A stretch of DNA of 64,000 nt from Synechococcus sp. CBW1108 (GCF_015840335.1 NZ_CP060395.1:1649277-1713276), one strand, 5' to 3'. Numbered from the stretch's first letter, positions 37,094 through 48,025 are shown. Notes: generated from the letters alone by a model not told the origin. A program made the numbers and translations.

Positions 37094-38126
37094 AGCCGTG
37101 GGGATTGGCCTGTTGCCAGCACCAGCTATCGCGGCACATTTCAGCTAGGGAGAGGCGGGTCCGCCAGCCCAGTCGCTCGGCGGCCAGGTGCGGATCGGCC
37201 ACGGTGCAGGCGGCGTCCCCGTCCCTACGGGCCACGATGGCGAAGGGCACCGTGCGGCCGCTGGCACTCTCGAAGGCCCGCACCACCTCCAGCACCGAAT
37301 GGCCCTGGCCGCTGCCCAGGTTGAGGGTGAGCAGCTGGGGTGGCTCGGCCAGCAGGGCATCGAGGGCGGCCCGGTGGCCTTCGGCCAGGTCCATCACGTG
37401 GATGTAGTCGCGGATGCCGCTGCCGTCGGGGGTGGGCCAGTCGCCACCGAACACCTGGAGTTCGGTCCGCCGCCCCACGGCCACCTGGCTGACAAAGGGC
37501 AGAAGATTGTTGGGAATGCCGCTGGGGTCTTCGCCGATGCGGCCACTGGGATGGGCCCCCACCGGATTGAAATACCGCAGCCGGGCGATTCGCCAGCCGG
37601 CCTCACTGGCGGCCAGATCCGCCAGCATCTGCTCCACCGCCGCCTTGCTGTGGCCATAGGGATTGATCGGCTGGATGGCTGCCCCCTCCCCGATCGGCAT
37701 GGTTTCGGGCAGGCCGTAAACGGTGCAACTGCTGCTGAAGACCAGGGTGCGGCAGCCATGGACCTGCATGGCTTTGAGCAGGTGGCGGGAGCCGCTGAGG
37801 TTCACGTCCCAGTAGCGCAGCGGATCGCCCACCGATTCGCCCACGGCCTTGAGGCCGGCGAAGTGGATCACCGCCTCGATGGGTTGGCCTGAGGGGCCAG
37901 ATGCAAAGGCCTTGTTCAGATCCGCAGCTGAGCGGATATCGCCTTCGACGACCACCAGCCGGTCGGCGGCCCCGGGGCCGGCAAGTTCCAGTACCCGCCG
38001 CAGTGCTTCCGGGGAGCTGTTGTCGTAGTTGTCGATCACCACGAGGCTGTGGCCCGCTTCAAGCAGCAGCAGGGAGGTGTGGCTGCCGATGAAGCCGGCG
38101 CCTCCAGTTATCAGCAGCTGGGTCAA
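37083..38126 (-). CDS. galE: UDP-glucose 4-epimerase
   Basis: The 347-aa short-chain dehydrogenase has [14 protein letters not shown] at the N-terminus, DNYDNSS, FSSSCTVYG, and YxxxK in YGHSKAAVE. Also present are RYFNPVGAHPSGRIGEDP and GTPDGSGIRDYIHV-like features of GalE. TTG 38126 is chosen because AAGGA lies seven bases upstream; ATG 38174 would add 16 poorly coded residues and reach the divergent ugd start. It supplies UDP-galactose for surface polymers. Confidence 0.94.
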   Translation of the reverse strand: MTQLLITGGAGFIGSHTSLLLLEAGHSLVVIDNYDNSSPEALRRVLELAGPGAADRLVVVEGDIRSAADLNKAFASGPSGQPIEAVIHFAGLKAVGESVGDPLRYWDVNLSGSRHLLKAMQVHGCRTLVFSSSCTVYGLPETMPIGEGAAIQPINPYGHSKAAVEQMLADLAASEAGWRIARLRYFNPVGAHPSGRIGEDPSGIPNNLLPFVSQVAVGRRTELQVFGGDWPTPDGSGIRDYIHVMDLAEGHRAALDALLAEPPQLLTLNLGSGQGHSVLEVVRAFESASGRTVPFAIVARRDGDAACTVADPHLAAERLGWRTRLSLAEMCRDSWCWQQANPHGYGG

Positions 38127-38182
38127 GATTGTTTCCTTCGGGGGTGGGCGATAGTCTCGGTCGAATCTTGCCACCAGCTGTC

Positions 38183-39562
38183 ATGGACGCACCATCAATT
38201 CGCAGCATTTGCTGCATTGGTGCCGGCTATGTGGGCGGCCCGACAATGGCCGTGGTGGCCGATCGCTGCCCCCACATCCAGGTCACGGTGGTGGACCTCA
38301 ACGAGGAGCGGATTGGGGCCTGGAACTCCGCCGATCTCAGCTTGCTGCCCATCTATGAGCCCGGGCTCGATGAGGTGGTGGGCCGGGCGCGGGGTCGCAA
38401 CCTGCACTTCACCACCTCGGTGGAGGGGGCGATCGCGACTGCCGACATGGTGTTCATCTCCGTGAACACCCCCACCAAGACCCACGGGGTGGGGGCAGGG
38501 CAGGCAAGTGATCTCAAGTGGATCGAGGCATCCGCGCGCATGCTGGCAACGGCGGCCACTGGCCACACGATCGTGGTCGAGAAGAGCACCCTGCCGGTGC
38601 GCACGGCCCAGGCGGTGAAGTCGATTCTGGAGGCTGGCCCGGCGGGCAAGAGCTTTGCGGTGCTCTCGAATCCGGAGTTTCTGGCGGAGGGCTCGGCGAT
38701 TCGAGATCTGGAGAATCCCGATCGGGTGCTGATTGGTGGGGAATCCCAGGAAGCGATTGAGGCGCTGGCGGGGATCTACGGCCACTGGGTGGCCCCGGAA
38801 AAAATTCTGCGCACCAATCTATGGAGCAGCGAGCTCAGCAAGCTCACGGCCAATGCTTTCCTGGCCCAGCGGATCAGCTCGATCAACAGCATCGCCGCCC
38901 TCTGTGAGGCCACCGGTGCCGACGTGCGCGAGGTGGCCAATGCGATCGGTGCAGACAGTCGCATCGGACCCAAGTTTCTCAAGGCCGGCCCTGGATTTGG
39001 CGGCAGCTGCTTCCAGAAGGACATCCTAAATCTGGTTTACCTGTGCCGTTATTACGGCCTTGAGGATGTGGCGAGCTACTGGGAACAGGTGGTAACCCTG
39101 AACACGTGGCAACAGCACCGCATCTCCAGGCTGATGGTGAATCGGCTGTTCGGCACGATCAGCGGCAAGCGGATCGCCGTTTTGGGCTTTGCCTTCAAGG
39201 CCGATACCAACGACACCCGCGAATCGCCCGCGATCCAAGTCTGCCTGGACCTGCTGGAGGAGGGGGCATGCCTGGCGATCGTTGATCCCAAGGTTCGCGA
39301 AGGCCAGATCAGCATCGATCTGGGTAAGCCCGCTGGCCAGGGCGAGGGCAACTGGCAGTTGGTGGATTCGGTGGCGGCGGCGGCCGAAGGCGCCGATGCC
39401 CTGGTGCTGCTCACCGAGTGGCAACAGTTTGGCCAGATCAACTGGCCTGAGGTGGCTGCGCTGATGCGCCAGCCGGCCTGGCTCTTTGATTCAAGGGCCA
39501 AGGCTGATGGGGCGGCTGCCCGGGCAGCAGGGTTAAATGTTTGGACCTTGGGAGAGGGCTGA
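38183..39562 (+). CDS. ugd: UDP-glucose 6-dehydrogenase, eukaryote-like type
   Basis: This 459-aa enzyme oxidises UDP-glucose to UDP-glucuronate. It has CCIGAGYVGGPTMAV at the N-terminus, FISVNTPTKTHGVG, EKSTLPVRTAQ, VLSNPEFLAEG, LWSSELSKLTANAFLAQRIS and the nucleophile FGGSCFQKD, with the cysteine at residue 276. Many of these blocks match the animal/plant UGDH form more closely than the usual bacterial Ugd, by my recollection of those sequences. ATG 38183 is used. Followed after three bases by the decarboxylase gene. Confidence 0.95.
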   Translation: MDAPSIRSICCIGAGYVGGPTMAVVADRCPHIQVTVVDLNEERIGAWNSADLSLLPIYEPGLDEVVGRARGRNLHFTTSVEGAIATADMVFISVNTPTKTHGVGAGQASDLKWIEASARMLATAATGHTIVVEKSTLPVRTAQAVKSILEAGPAGKSFAVLSNPEFLAEGSAIRDLENPDRVLIGGESQEAIEALAGIYGHWVAPEKILRTNLWSSELSKLTANAFLAQRISSINSIAALCEATGADVREVANAIGADSRIGPKFLKAGPGFGGSCFQKDILNLVYLCRYYGLEDVASYWEQVVTLNTWQQHRISRLMVNRLFGTISGKRIAVLGFAFKADTNDTRESPAIQVCLDLLEEGACLAIVDPKVREGQISIDLGKPAGQGEGNWQLVDSVAAAAEGADALVLLTEWQQFGQINWPEVAALMRQPAWLFDSRAKADGAAARAAGLNVWTLGEG

Positions 39563-39565
39563 GCG

Positions 39566-40506
<941 letters not shown>

Positions 40507-40510
<4 letters not shown>

Positions 40511-41526
40511 TTCGGGCTGCGCTCGTAACCGGGGCGGCGGGCTTCATCGGCGCCGCGGTCTGCGAGCGGCTGCTGGGGCGGGGCGAGCGGGTGGTGGGGA
40601 TCGACAACCTCAACAGCTACTACGACCCCGCCTTGAAGCGGGCCCGATTGGCCCGGCTCGAGGCCCTTGCTCCCCCCGGAGCCTGGCGCTTTCAACAGCT
40701 TGACCTGGGCGAAGTTGCTGCGATCGCCGAGCTGTTTGGGCGCGAGAAGCCACGCCTGGTGATTCACCTCGCGGCCCAGGCCGGGGTTCGCTACTCCATT
40801 GAGAATCCAGGCGCCTACCTGGAGAGCAACCTGGTGGGCCTGGGTTCGATCCTTGAGGGTTGCCGGCACCACGGCGCTGAACACCTGGTGTATGCCTCCA
40901 GCAGCTCGGTGTATGGCGGCAACACCAACCTGCCATTTGCCGAAAGCCAGCCGGTCAACCATCCGGTGAGCCTCTACGCCGCCACCAAGAAGGCGGGCGA
41001 ATTGATGGCCCACACCTACAGCCACCTCTATGGGCTGCCCGCCACCGGCCTGCGCTTCTTCACCGTCTACGGGCCCTGGGGCCGGCCGGACATGGCACCG
41101 ATGCTGTTCGCCAGGGCGATCCTGGCGGGCGAGTCAATCCGGGTGTTCAACCAGGGCCGCATGCGCCGTGACTTCACCTACATCGACGACATCGTTTCAG
41201 GCGTGATCGCCTGCGCAGACAAGCCGGCGACAGCTGATCCTGGCTTCGACACCTCGGCACCCGATCCGGCCACCAGCTGGGCGCCCCACCGGCTGTTCAA
41301 CATCGGCAATAGCGAACCGGTTGAGTTGTTGCGTTTCATCGAATTGCTTGAGCAGGCCCTGGGCCGTGAGGCCATCCGCGATCTGCAGCCCATGCAGCCG
41401 GGCGATCTTGAGGCCACGGCCGCCGACACCTCCCTGCTTGAAGCCTGGGTGGGCTTTCGGCCCTCGACGCCCATCGAAGTGGGGGTGGAGCGCTTTGCCC
41501 ACTGGTATCGGGACACCTACGCCTGA
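40507..41526 (+). CDS. NAD-dependent epimerase, UDP-glucuronate 4-epimerase-like
   Basis: The 339-aa product has [81 protein letters not shown], and [15 protein letters not shown]. The Y-D-P and RYS motifs are characteristic of capsular UDP-glucuronate 4-epimerases, giving UDP-galacturonate. TTG 40507 overlaps the upstream TGA (TTGA), so it is translationally coupled to uxs. UDP-glucuronate from ugd can thus be split between xylose and galacturonate. Confidence 0.9.
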
Positions 41527-41575
41527 ACTCAAGCCCAGGCCGGCAGGCAGACTCAGGCCACTTGCATTCTCCGGT

Positions 41576-42844
41576 TTGGCGTCGCTCCAGAGCCTGCGTG
41601 GCATGGCCGACCTGTTGCCGGGGCAGATCGCCCTTTGGCAGCACGTGGAGGCTAGGGCTCGGGAGCATTTTCGCCGCTCGGGGATCGCGGAGATCCGCAC
41701 CCCCTTGCTGGAGGTCACCGAGCTGTTTGCCCGCGGCATCGGCGAAGCCACCGATGTGGTGGGAAAGGAGATGTATACGTTTCTGGATCGGGGGGAGCGC
41801 AGCTGCACCCTGCGCCCGGAGGGCACCGCTTCGGTGGTGCGGGCGGCGATCCAGCACGGCCTGCTGAGCCAGGGCCCCCGGCGCCTCTGGTATGGGGGCC
41901 CGATGTTTCGCTATGAGCGTCCCCAGGCCGGCCGGCTGCGCCAGTTCCACCAGATCGGGCTGGAGCTGCTGGGTTTTGCCGATGCCTGCAGCGATGTGGA
42001 GGCGATCGCCATCGCCTGGGATCTGCTGGCCGAGCTGGGCGTCGCTGGCCTGGCCCTGGAGCTCAATTCCCTCGGCAGCAGCGAGGATCGGGCCCGCTAC
42101 CGCGAGCAGCTGGTGGCCTGGCTGGAGCAGCGGCGCGACCAGCTGGATGTCGATTCCCAGGCCCGCATCCACACCAATCCCCTGCGGGTGCTTGATGCCA
42201 AGCATCCAGACACCCAGGCCCTGCTGGCGGAGGCCCCCAGCCTGGCTTCTGCTCTGAGTGACGCGAGTCAGGCCCGCTTTGCTGCCGTGCAGCAAGCCCT
42301 TACGGCCCTGGGCATTCCGTTTGTGCTCAACCCCCGCTTGGTGCGGGGCCTGGATTATTACGGCCACACCGCCTTCGAGATCACCAGCAGCCAGCTGGGT
42401 GCCCAGGCCACGGTGTGTGGCGGCGGTCGCTACGACGGCCTGGTGCAGCAGCTGGGCGGGCCGGCGACCCCGGCGATCGGTTGGGCCCTGGGGATGGAGC
42501 GGCTGGTATTGCTGCTCAGCCAGACCGAGCGCCCCGCTGCGGCTTTGGATCTCTATGTGGTGAGTCGGGGCGAGGCGGCGGCGACGGCGGCGCTGGCCTT
42601 GGCAAGGCTTTGCCGTCAGGCGGGTCTGGCGGTGGAAAGGGATGCCAGTGGCTCGGCCTTCGCGAAGCAGTTCAAGCGGGCCGATCGCTCCGGGGCCCGT
42701 TGGGCGGCGGTGATCGGCGAGCAGGAGGCGGCTGATGGCCTGGTCGGGCTCCAGGATCTGCGCGCCAGCGAGCCCGCTGGCGATCGGCGACTGGGTCCCG
42801 TGGAGCTGGTTGAGGCCTTGCAGGCCGCCCGGGGGAGGCCATGA
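41576..42844 (+). CDS. hisS: Histidyl-tRNA synthetase
   Basis: The 422-aa class II synthetase begins [15 protein letters not shown], with [24 protein letters not shown] (motif 2 region), [35 protein letters not shown] and [15 protein letters not shown], then an anticodon-binding C-terminal domain. TTG 41576 gives the usual family N-terminus; ATG 41603 is nearer the catalytic core. The frame runs further upstream into the epimerase gene but is not needed. Confidence 0.95.
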   Translation: MASLQSLRGMADLLPGQIALWQHVEARAREHFRRSGIAEIRTPLLEVTELFARGIGEATDVVGKEMYTFLDRGERSCTLRPEGTASVVRAAIQHGLLSQGPRRLWYGGPMFRYERPQAGRLRQFHQIGLELLGFADACSDVEAIAIAWDLLAELGVAGLALELNSLGSSEDRARYREQLVAWLEQRRDQLDVDSQARIHTNPLRVLDAKHPDTQALLAEAPSLASALSDASQARFAAVQQALTALGIPFVLNPRLVRGLDYYGHTAFEITSSQLGAQATVCGGGRYDGLVQQLGGPATPAIGWALGMERLVLLLSQTERPAAALDLYVVSRGEAAATAALALARLCRQAGLAVERDASGSAFAKQFKRADRSGARWAAVIGEQEAADGLVGLQDLRASEPAGDRRLGPVELVEALQAARGRP

Positions 42845-42883
42845 CGCCGTAGGACCTGTCCACCCGCGGCAGCCATTGCGGGG

Positions 42884-42906
42884 TTGGGGGCCTTTGACTG
42901 CCCCAA
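42884..42906. terminator. Hairpin between hisS and lpxI
   Basis: TTGGGGGC (42884-42891) pairs with GCCCCAA (42900-42906), allowing one bulged G, around an eight-base loop. It stands 40 bases after the hisS stop. There is no T-run, so it may be a weak or factor-assisted terminator or a mRNA-end stabiliser. Confidence 0.35.
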
Positions 42907-42935
42907 GAAATTTGCTTTGAGCTGTCTCGGCCCTG

Positions 42936-43769
42936 ATGGGTGATCCGTCCCTCGCGATCATTGCTGGTGAAGGGGTGCTGCCGAGGATGCTCTCGGAGGC
43001 CCTCTCCCGGGCAGGCCGTGCCCACATCGCCTGCTATCCCCATGGGCTTGAGGTGGAAGTGCCGGCGGCTGAGGAGTTCTTTTTTGAACGCTCGATCGCC
43101 TTCATCAAGTCGCTGCAGCAGCGGGGTATCAACCAGATCGTGATGGTGGGCAAGTTTGTGCGTCCCCGTTCACTCAACTTGCTGCGCTTTGAGGGCTCCA
43201 CCTTGATGGCCGCCCCGCGGATTCTGGGTTCGCTGCGCAATGGCGACGATGCTTCCCTGCGGGCCTTGGCCCAGATCATCGAGGAGTACGGCCTCAAGGT
43301 GGTGGGCATCGAAGACGTGGCACCCAACCTGTTGCCAGAGCCTGGCCTCTACGCCAGCAGGGTGCCGAGTGAGCTGGATCGGGCCGATGTGGAGCGGGCC
43401 GCCTACATCGTTGAAGCCATCTCCCAGGTGGATGTGGGCCAGGGGGCGGTGGTGGCCAAGGGGCTGTGCCTGGCCACCGAAGCCCTGCCCGGCACCGACG
43501 CCATGCTCGAGTGGGTTGCCGCTACGCGTACGGAGCGGCCCGAATCCGGCCGCTCCGGGGTGCTCTATAAGGCCCCCAAGCTCAACCAAGACCGGCGCAT
43601 GGATCTGCCCGGCATCGGCCCCACCACCGTGGCCAAGGCTGCCGCAGCTGGCCTTGCCGGCATCGCCTGGGAGGCCCGCAGTGCCCTGCTGCTGGACGCG
43701 GAGCAGACGATGGCGGATGCGGAGCGGTTGGGGCTGTTTTTGTGGTCGCGGGAGCCTCAGGCGCTCTGA
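42936..43769 (+). CDS. lpxI: UDP-2,3-diacylglucosamine diphosphatase LpxI family
   Basis: The 277-aa product matches LpxI (DUF1009): LAIIAGEGVLPRML at the N-terminus, IVMVGKFVRPRSLNLL, the middle EYGLKVVGIEDVAPNLL, and the C-terminal block DVGQGAVVAKGLCLATEALPGTDAML with KAPKLNQDRRMDLPGIGP. It hydrolyses UDP-2,3-diacylglucosamine in lipid A synthesis, as an alternative to LpxH. It converges on hisB. It fits the envelope genes (KDO, UDP-sugars) of this region. Confidence 0.9.
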   Translation: MGDPSLAIIAGEGVLPRMLSEALSRAGRAHIACYPHGLEVEVPAAEEFFFERSIAFIKSLQQRGINQIVMVGKFVRPRSLNLLRFEGSTLMAAPRILGSLRNGDDASLRALAQIIEEYGLKVVGIEDVAPNLLPEPGLYASRVPSELDRADVERAAYIVEAISQVDVGQGAVVAKGLCLATEALPGTDAMLEWVAATRTERPESGRSGVLYKAPKLNQDRRMDLPGIGPTTVAKAAAAGLAGIAWEARSALLLDAEQTMADAERLGLFLWSREPQAL

Positions 43770-43780
43770 GCACCCAATGT

Positions 43781-44383
43781 TCAGGCTCCCGCCTGCTCCA
43801 GCACGCCTTTGCTGCTCGGCACGGCACCAGCGCGGCGGGGATCCACTTCCACCGCCAGGCGCAGGGCCCGCGCAAACGCCTTGAAGCAGGCCTCCACGAT
43901 GTGGTGGGAGTTCACCCCCGCCAGCTGGCGAATGTGCAGGGTGAGGCCGGCGTTGTTGGCCACCGCCACGAAGAACTCCTTCACCAGTTCGGTGTCGTAG
44001 CTGCCGATCTTCTGGGCCGGGATCTGCAGGTCGTAGCTGAGGTGGGGCCGGCCGCTGCAATCCAGCGCCACCTGCACCAAGGCCTCATCCAGGGGTGCCA
44101 CGAAGTGGCCGAAGCGGTGGATGCCCCGCCGCTCGCCCAGGGCCTGGGCCAGGGCCTGGCCCACGGCGATACCCACGTCTTCGTTGGTGTGGTGGTCGTC
44201 GATGTGGGTGTCGCCCTTGGCGCTTATCTCCAGGTCGATCAGGCCGTGGCTGGCCAGCTGGTGGAGCATGTGGTCGAGAAACGCCACGCCGGTGTTCACC
44301 GTGCAGCGGCCGCTGCCGTCGAGCCCCAGGGTCACGCGTACATCGGTTTCGCCGGTGACGCGGTGGATGGTTCCGGTGCGCAT
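43781..44383 (-). CDS. hisB: Imidazoleglycerol-phosphate dehydratase
   Basis: The 200-aa enzyme of histidine synthesis has [50 protein letters not shown] with the manganese-binding histidines, and [21 protein letters not shown]. This is the complete bacterial HisB core without the fused phosphatase. ATG 44383 gives the usual MRTG start; an in-frame TTG at 44392 is possible. It lies 45 bases downstream of aguB on the same strand, so may be last in a fabI-aguA-aguB-hisB unit. Confidence 0.95.
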   Translation of the reverse strand: MRTGTIHRVTGETDVRVTLGLDGSGRCTVNTGVAFLDHMLHQLASHGLIDLEISAKGDTHIDDHHTNEDVGIAVGQALAQALGERRGIHRFGHFVAPLDEALVQVALDCSGRPHLSYDLQIPAQKIGSYDTELVKEFFVAVANNAGLTLHIRQLAGVNSHHIVEACFKAFARALRLAVEVDPRRAGAVPSSKGVLEQAGA

Positions 44384-44428
44384 GGCTGCCAAACGCCCTT
44401 CAGGGTTGCCCCATGCTGACAGGTGGGC

Positions 44429-45337
44429 CTAGGTACGCCAGCGCTTGAGCAGCTCGCCATAGGCATCGATGCGCCGGTCGCGCAGAAAGGGCCACCAGCG
44501 GCGTACCGCTTCACTGCGGTCCAGGTCCAGATCCACCAGCAGCACGGCCTCCTCTGCCACGCCCGCCTGGGCCAGCAGTTCCCCCTGGGGTCCGGCAGCA
44601 AAGCTGCTTCCCCAAAACTGCAGCCCTGCCGAGCCGGGCGCCGTTGCAACCTCCGAACTCGCCTCGGGGTCCAGCTCGTGACCGCAACGGTTGGCCACCA
44701 GCACCGGCAGGCCATTGGCAATGGCGTGGCCCCGTTGCACGGTGATCCAGGCCTCCCGCTGCCGGGCCTGCTCTGCTGGGCTGTCGTTTGAGCTCCAGCC
44801 AATAGCAGTGGGATAGAGCAGCAGATCGGCGCCGGCCAGGGCCATCAGCCGCGCCGCCTCAGGGAACCACTGGTCCCAGCAGACCAGCACTCCCAGCCGA
44901 CCCACACTGGTGGAAATCGGCTTAAAACCCAGGTCCCCCGGGGTGAAATAGAACTTCTCGTAGAAGCCCGGATCATCCGGGATATGCATCTTGCGGTAGA
45001 TGCCGGCGATCGAGCCATCGCGCTCGAGCACCACGGCTGTGTTGTGGGAGAGCCCGGGCGCCCGACGTTCAAACAGGCTGATCACCAGCACGATGGCCAG
45101 TTCCTTGGCCAGGGCCCCGAAATGGTCGCTGGAGGGGCCCGGGATGGGTTCGGCCAGGTCATGGCGGCCAACCAGCTCCTGTTGGCAGAAGTAGGCGCTG
45201 GTGTGGAGCTCCTGGCACACCACCAATTGGGCCCCCTGGCCGGCGGCCTGGCGGATGGCGCGGCCGGTGGCCGCCACCATTGCCTCGCGGTTGCCGGCCC
45301 AGGCCTGTTGCACCAGCGCAGCCACCAGGACGCTCAC
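44429..45337 (-). CDS. aguB: N-carbamoylputrescine amidase
   Basis: This nitrilase-superfamily hydrolase cleaves N-carbamoylputrescine to putrescine, CO2 and ammonia. The Glu-Lys-Cys triad is E43 (CQELHTSAYF), K116 (IYRKMHIPDDPGFYEKFYF) and C153 (VLVCWDQWFPEA). The 302-aa length and the DPGFYEKFYF block are typical of the plant/bacterial AguB branch. ATG 45337 overlaps the aguA stop by four bases, giving a coupled agmatine-to-putrescine pathway. Confidence 0.95.
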   Translation of the reverse strand: MSVLVAALVQQAWAGNREAMVAATGRAIRQAAGQGAQLVVCQELHTSAYFCQQELVGRHDLAEPIPGPSSDHFGALAKELAIVLVISLFERRAPGLSHNTAVVLERDGSIAGIYRKMHIPDDPGFYEKFYFTPGDLGFKPISTSVGRLGVLVCWDQWFPEAARLMALAGADLLLYPTAIGWSSNDSPAEQARQREAWITVQRGHAIANGLPVLVANRCGHELDPEASSEVATAPGSAGLQFWGSSFAAGPQGELLAQAGVAEEAVLLVDLDLDRSEAVRRWWPFLRDRRIDAYGELLKRWRT

Positions 45338-46383
45338 TGAAAGACGGCTGCAGGTATCTGCATGGTGGCGCAGTGCAGGGAGCCGTGCTGCAGGAGGAGG
45401 GCGGAGCAGTCGATGGCTTCGATCGTGTGGCAGGGGAATGCCTTGGCCAGGGCAGCCTGGGCTGCCTGATCGCGGCTGGGATCGCCGTAACTGGGCACCA
45501 GCACGGCCCCATTGAGGATCAGGAAGTTGGCGTAGGTGGCCGGCAGCCGGCGGCCATCATCCGGGGCGAAGCGGGCCTGGGGCCAGGGCAGGGGAATCAG
45601 CCGGTAGGGGCCCCCGGCGGCGGTGCGAAGCCCCTGGAGTTCCGCTTCCAGCCGCTGCAGCGGTGCCGCTGCGGCATCGCCGGGATCGTCACAGCTGACG
45701 TAGGCCAGGGTGCCTGGATCGCACAGGCGCACCAGGGTGTCGATGTGGCCGTCGGTGTCATCGCCGCAGAGCTCCCCATGGCTCAGCCAGATCACCCGGC
45801 TGGCGCCCAGCTGGGCGATCAGGGCCGCCTCGATGGCTGCTTGGTCGAGTTGGGGGTTGCGCCCGGGCGAGAGCAGGCAGCTGCTGGTGGTGAAAATGGT
45901 GCCGGCCCCATCGGATTCGATGCTGCCCCCCTCCAGCACCAGTCCAACCGGCTCGAGCGGGGTGAGGCCAAAGGCTCCCCCATGCCAGGCGGCGGCGGTG
46001 GCCCGGTTGTCGCCTCCGGCCTGGTACTTGCCGCCCCAGCCGTTGAAGCGAAAGTCCAGCAGCAAGGGGGCCTCGCCTTCTGGGCCCCGGCTCTCCAGCA
46101 CGGTGATCGGCCCGTAGTCGCGCGTCCAGGTGTCCTGGGCCGGGCTGGCCCACACCCGCAGCCGGCCGGTGCCCAGATGGGCCAACTCCTGAGCGGTGGC
46201 TTCAGGGGTTGCACTGAGCAGCAGCACGGGGGCATGGCGGCTGATCGCCGCGCAGAGCTCCCGGTAGCAAGCGCGCACCGCTGGGAGGTAGGGCGCCCAA
46301 TCGCCATCGGCGCGGGGCCAGGCCATCAAGACGGCCCCCACGGGCTCCCACTCGGCCGGAAGTCGCCTGCTTGGCGCCTTCAC
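45334..46383 (-). CDS. aguA: Agmatine deiminase
   Basis: The 349-aa enzyme turns agmatine into N-carbamoylputrescine and ammonia. Signatures are WEPVGAVLMAWPRADGDW, DTWTRDYGPITV, LLDFRFNGWGGKY, LVLEGGSIESDGAGTIFTT, GDDTDGHIDTLVRL and the C-terminal nucleophile C338 in LHCATMQIP. GTG 46383 overlaps the fabI stop (GTGA), which decides the start. A longer frame reaching 46773 is inside fabI and not coding. Confidence 0.95.
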   Translation of the reverse strand: MKAPSRRLPAEWEPVGAVLMAWPRADGDWAPYLPAVRACYRELCAAISRHAPVLLLSATPEATAQELAHLGTGRLRVWASPAQDTWTRDYGPITVLESRGPEGEAPLLLDFRFNGWGGKYQAGGDNRATAAAWHGGAFGLTPLEPVGLVLEGGSIESDGAGTIFTTSSCLLSPGRNPQLDQAAIEAALIAQLGASRVIWLSHGELCGDDTDGHIDTLVRLCDPGTLAYVSCDDPGDAAAAPLQRLEAELQGLRTAAGGPYRLIPLPWPQARFAPDDGRRLPATYANFLILNGAVLVPSYGDPSRDQAAQAALAKAFPCHTIEAIDCSALLLQHGSLHCATMQIPAAVFQ

Positions 46384-47162
46384 ATCCCGTTGATGCAGTA
46401 CCCCGCATCCACATAGATCACCTGGCCGGTGATGCCAGATGCCAGTGGGCTGGCAAGGAAGGCGGCCGCTCCGCCCACTTCTTCCTGGGTCACGGTGCGC
46501 TGCAGGGGAGCCTTGGCCTCCACGTTGTGGATCATGTCGAGGATGCCGCCGATCGCGCTGCTCGCCAGGGTGCGGATCGGTCCGGCGCTGATGGCATTGA
46601 CCCGCACCTGCTTGTCGGGCCCCAATTCGGCGGCCAGGTAGCGCACCGAGGCCTCCAGGGCCGCCTTGGCAACCCCCATCACGTTGTAGTTGGGAATGGC
46701 CCGCTCGGCTCCCAGATAGGTGAGGGTGATCACGCTGGCGCCTGGGTTGAACAGGGGTTTGGCCCAGCGGCACAGGGGCGCCAGCGAGTAGGCGCTCACC
46801 TCCAGGGCCCGGGCGAAGCCCTCAGGGCTGATGGCGGAGTAGTCGCCGATCAGTTCGTCCTTGCCGGCGAAGGCCAGGCAGTGCACCAGCACGTCGATCG
46901 AGCCCCACTGCTCCTTCACCCGCGCAAACACGGCCTCGATCTGGGCCGGGTCCTGCACGTTCAGCGGCTCGAACAAGCTGGGCGCCAGCGGAGCGGTGAG
47001 CTCCCGCACCTTGGTCTCGAAGCGACCCTTCTCATCGGGCAGGTAGGTGACTCCCAACTCAGCGCCAGCGGCATGGAGCTGCTGGGCGATGCCCCAGGCG
47101 ATCGACTTGTTGTTGGCGATGCCGGTTACCAGGGCCTTCTTGCCGCGCAGATCGAGGAGCAT
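46380..47162 (-). CDS. fabI: Enoyl-[acyl-carrier-protein] reductase (NADH)
   Basis: The 260-aa last-step enzyme of fatty acid elongation has ALVTGIANNKSIAWGIA at the N-terminus, DVLVHCLAFAGKDEL, the YNVMGVAKAALE catalytic Tyr/Lys region, VRVNAISAGPIRTLA and a C-terminal GQVIYVDAGYCING. ATG 47162 is used; the frame extends to 47213 over the start of the divergent gene. It leads the apparent fabI-aguA-aguB-hisB unit. Confidence 0.96.
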   Translation of the reverse strand: MLLDLRGKKALVTGIANNKSIAWGIAQQLHAAGAELGVTYLPDEKGRFETKVRELTAPLAPSLFEPLNVQDPAQIEAVFARVKEQWGSIDVLVHCLAFAGKDELIGDYSAISPEGFARALEVSAYSLAPLCRWAKPLFNPGASVITLTYLGAERAIPNYNVMGVAKAALEASVRYLAAELGPDKQVRVNAISAGPIRTLASSAIGGILDMIHNVEAKAPLQRTVTQEEVGGAAAFLASPLASGITGQVIYVDAGYCINGM

Positions 47163-47188
47163 GGGTGCAGTGGCCGGGAGCCGGAAGG

Positions 47189-48025
47189 ATGCAATCGGCC
47201 GATTCTCTCCCACCCGGGGATCTGCCCTGCCGCTTTGCCAGCCGGGCGCAGCTGGAGGCCACCCTGCGCCAGCTGTTCCCCGAGGCCCCTGGCGGCTTGA
47301 GTCCGATCCAGGGGGGGCGCCGGGCGGCTGAAACGGCGCTGGCCGCCGTCGATCCCCTGGCCTATGGCCGCAGCCGCAACCACCTCGATGGTGCAGTGAC
47401 GCACCTCTCGCCCTACATCCGCCATGGCGTGCTCAGCCTGGCGGAGGTGCGCGAGGCGGTGTTCACCTGGCTGGAGTGCAGCGGTGAGCCTGCCCAGGCC
47501 GCCGCCAAGCTGGTCAATGAGCTCGGTTGGCGCGACTACTGGCAGCGGCTCTGGCGCCAGCTGGGCGCTGGCATCTGGCACGACCGCGAGCCGCTCAAAA
47601 CCGGCCACCCCAGCGCCAGCTATGCCGCGGAGCTGCCGGCCGACCTGCTGGAGGCCCGCACCGGCCTGGCCTGTATCGATGGCTTCGCGGCCGAGCTGCA
47701 CGCCAGCGGCTGGCTGCACAACCACGCCCGCATGTGGCTGGCCAGTTACGTGGTGCACTGGCGCCGGGTGCGCTGGCAGGCCGGCGCCCGCTGGTTTCTC
47801 CAGCACCTGCTCGATGGCGATCCAGCTAGCAACAACCTCAGTTGGCAGTGGGTGGCCAGCAGCTTCAGCAGCAAGCCCTACCTGTTTAACCGCGCCAACC
47901 TGGAGCGCTTCAGCTCCGGGCGCTACTGCCGCAGCTGCGCCGCCGCCACAGCCGGCAGCTGCCCTTTTGAAGCCAGCTATGAGCAGCTGCAGGAAGCCCT
48001 GTTTGGGGAGGTTGGGCCGTGCTGA
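47189..48025 (+). CDS. Photolyase/cryptochrome FAD-binding domain protein
   Basis: The 278-aa product corresponds only to the C-terminal FAD domain of photolyases: LVNELGWRDYWQRLW, IDGFAAELHASGWLHNHARMWLASYVVHW, and LLDGDPASNNLSWQWVASSF match the FAD-cradle motifs. Near its end three cysteines occur in CRSCAAATAGSC, which might hold a metal or cluster. The N-terminal alpha/beta domain is missing here but is encoded by the next gene, which overlaps by seven bases. ATG 47189 is preferred; GTG 47165 is possible. Confidence 0.85.
   Translation: MQSADSLPPGDLPCRFASRAQLEATLRQLFPEAPGGLSPIQGGRRAAETALAAVDPLAYGRSRNHLDGAVTHLSPYIRHGVLSLAEVREAVFTWLECSGEPAQAAAKLVNELGWRDYWQRLWRQLGAGIWHDREPLKTGHPSASYAAELPADLLEARTGLACIDGFAAELHASGWLHNHARMWLASYVVHWRRVRWQAGARWFLQHLLDGDPASNNLSWQWVASSFSSKPYLFNRANLERFSSGRYCRSCAAATAGSCPFEASYEQLQEALFGEVGPC

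Noticed and set aside
35018-37324. 768-codon plus-strand open frame
   Set aside because: Antisense to the selD fusion and galE. Composition is Gly/Gln/Ala/Pro-rich and featureless.
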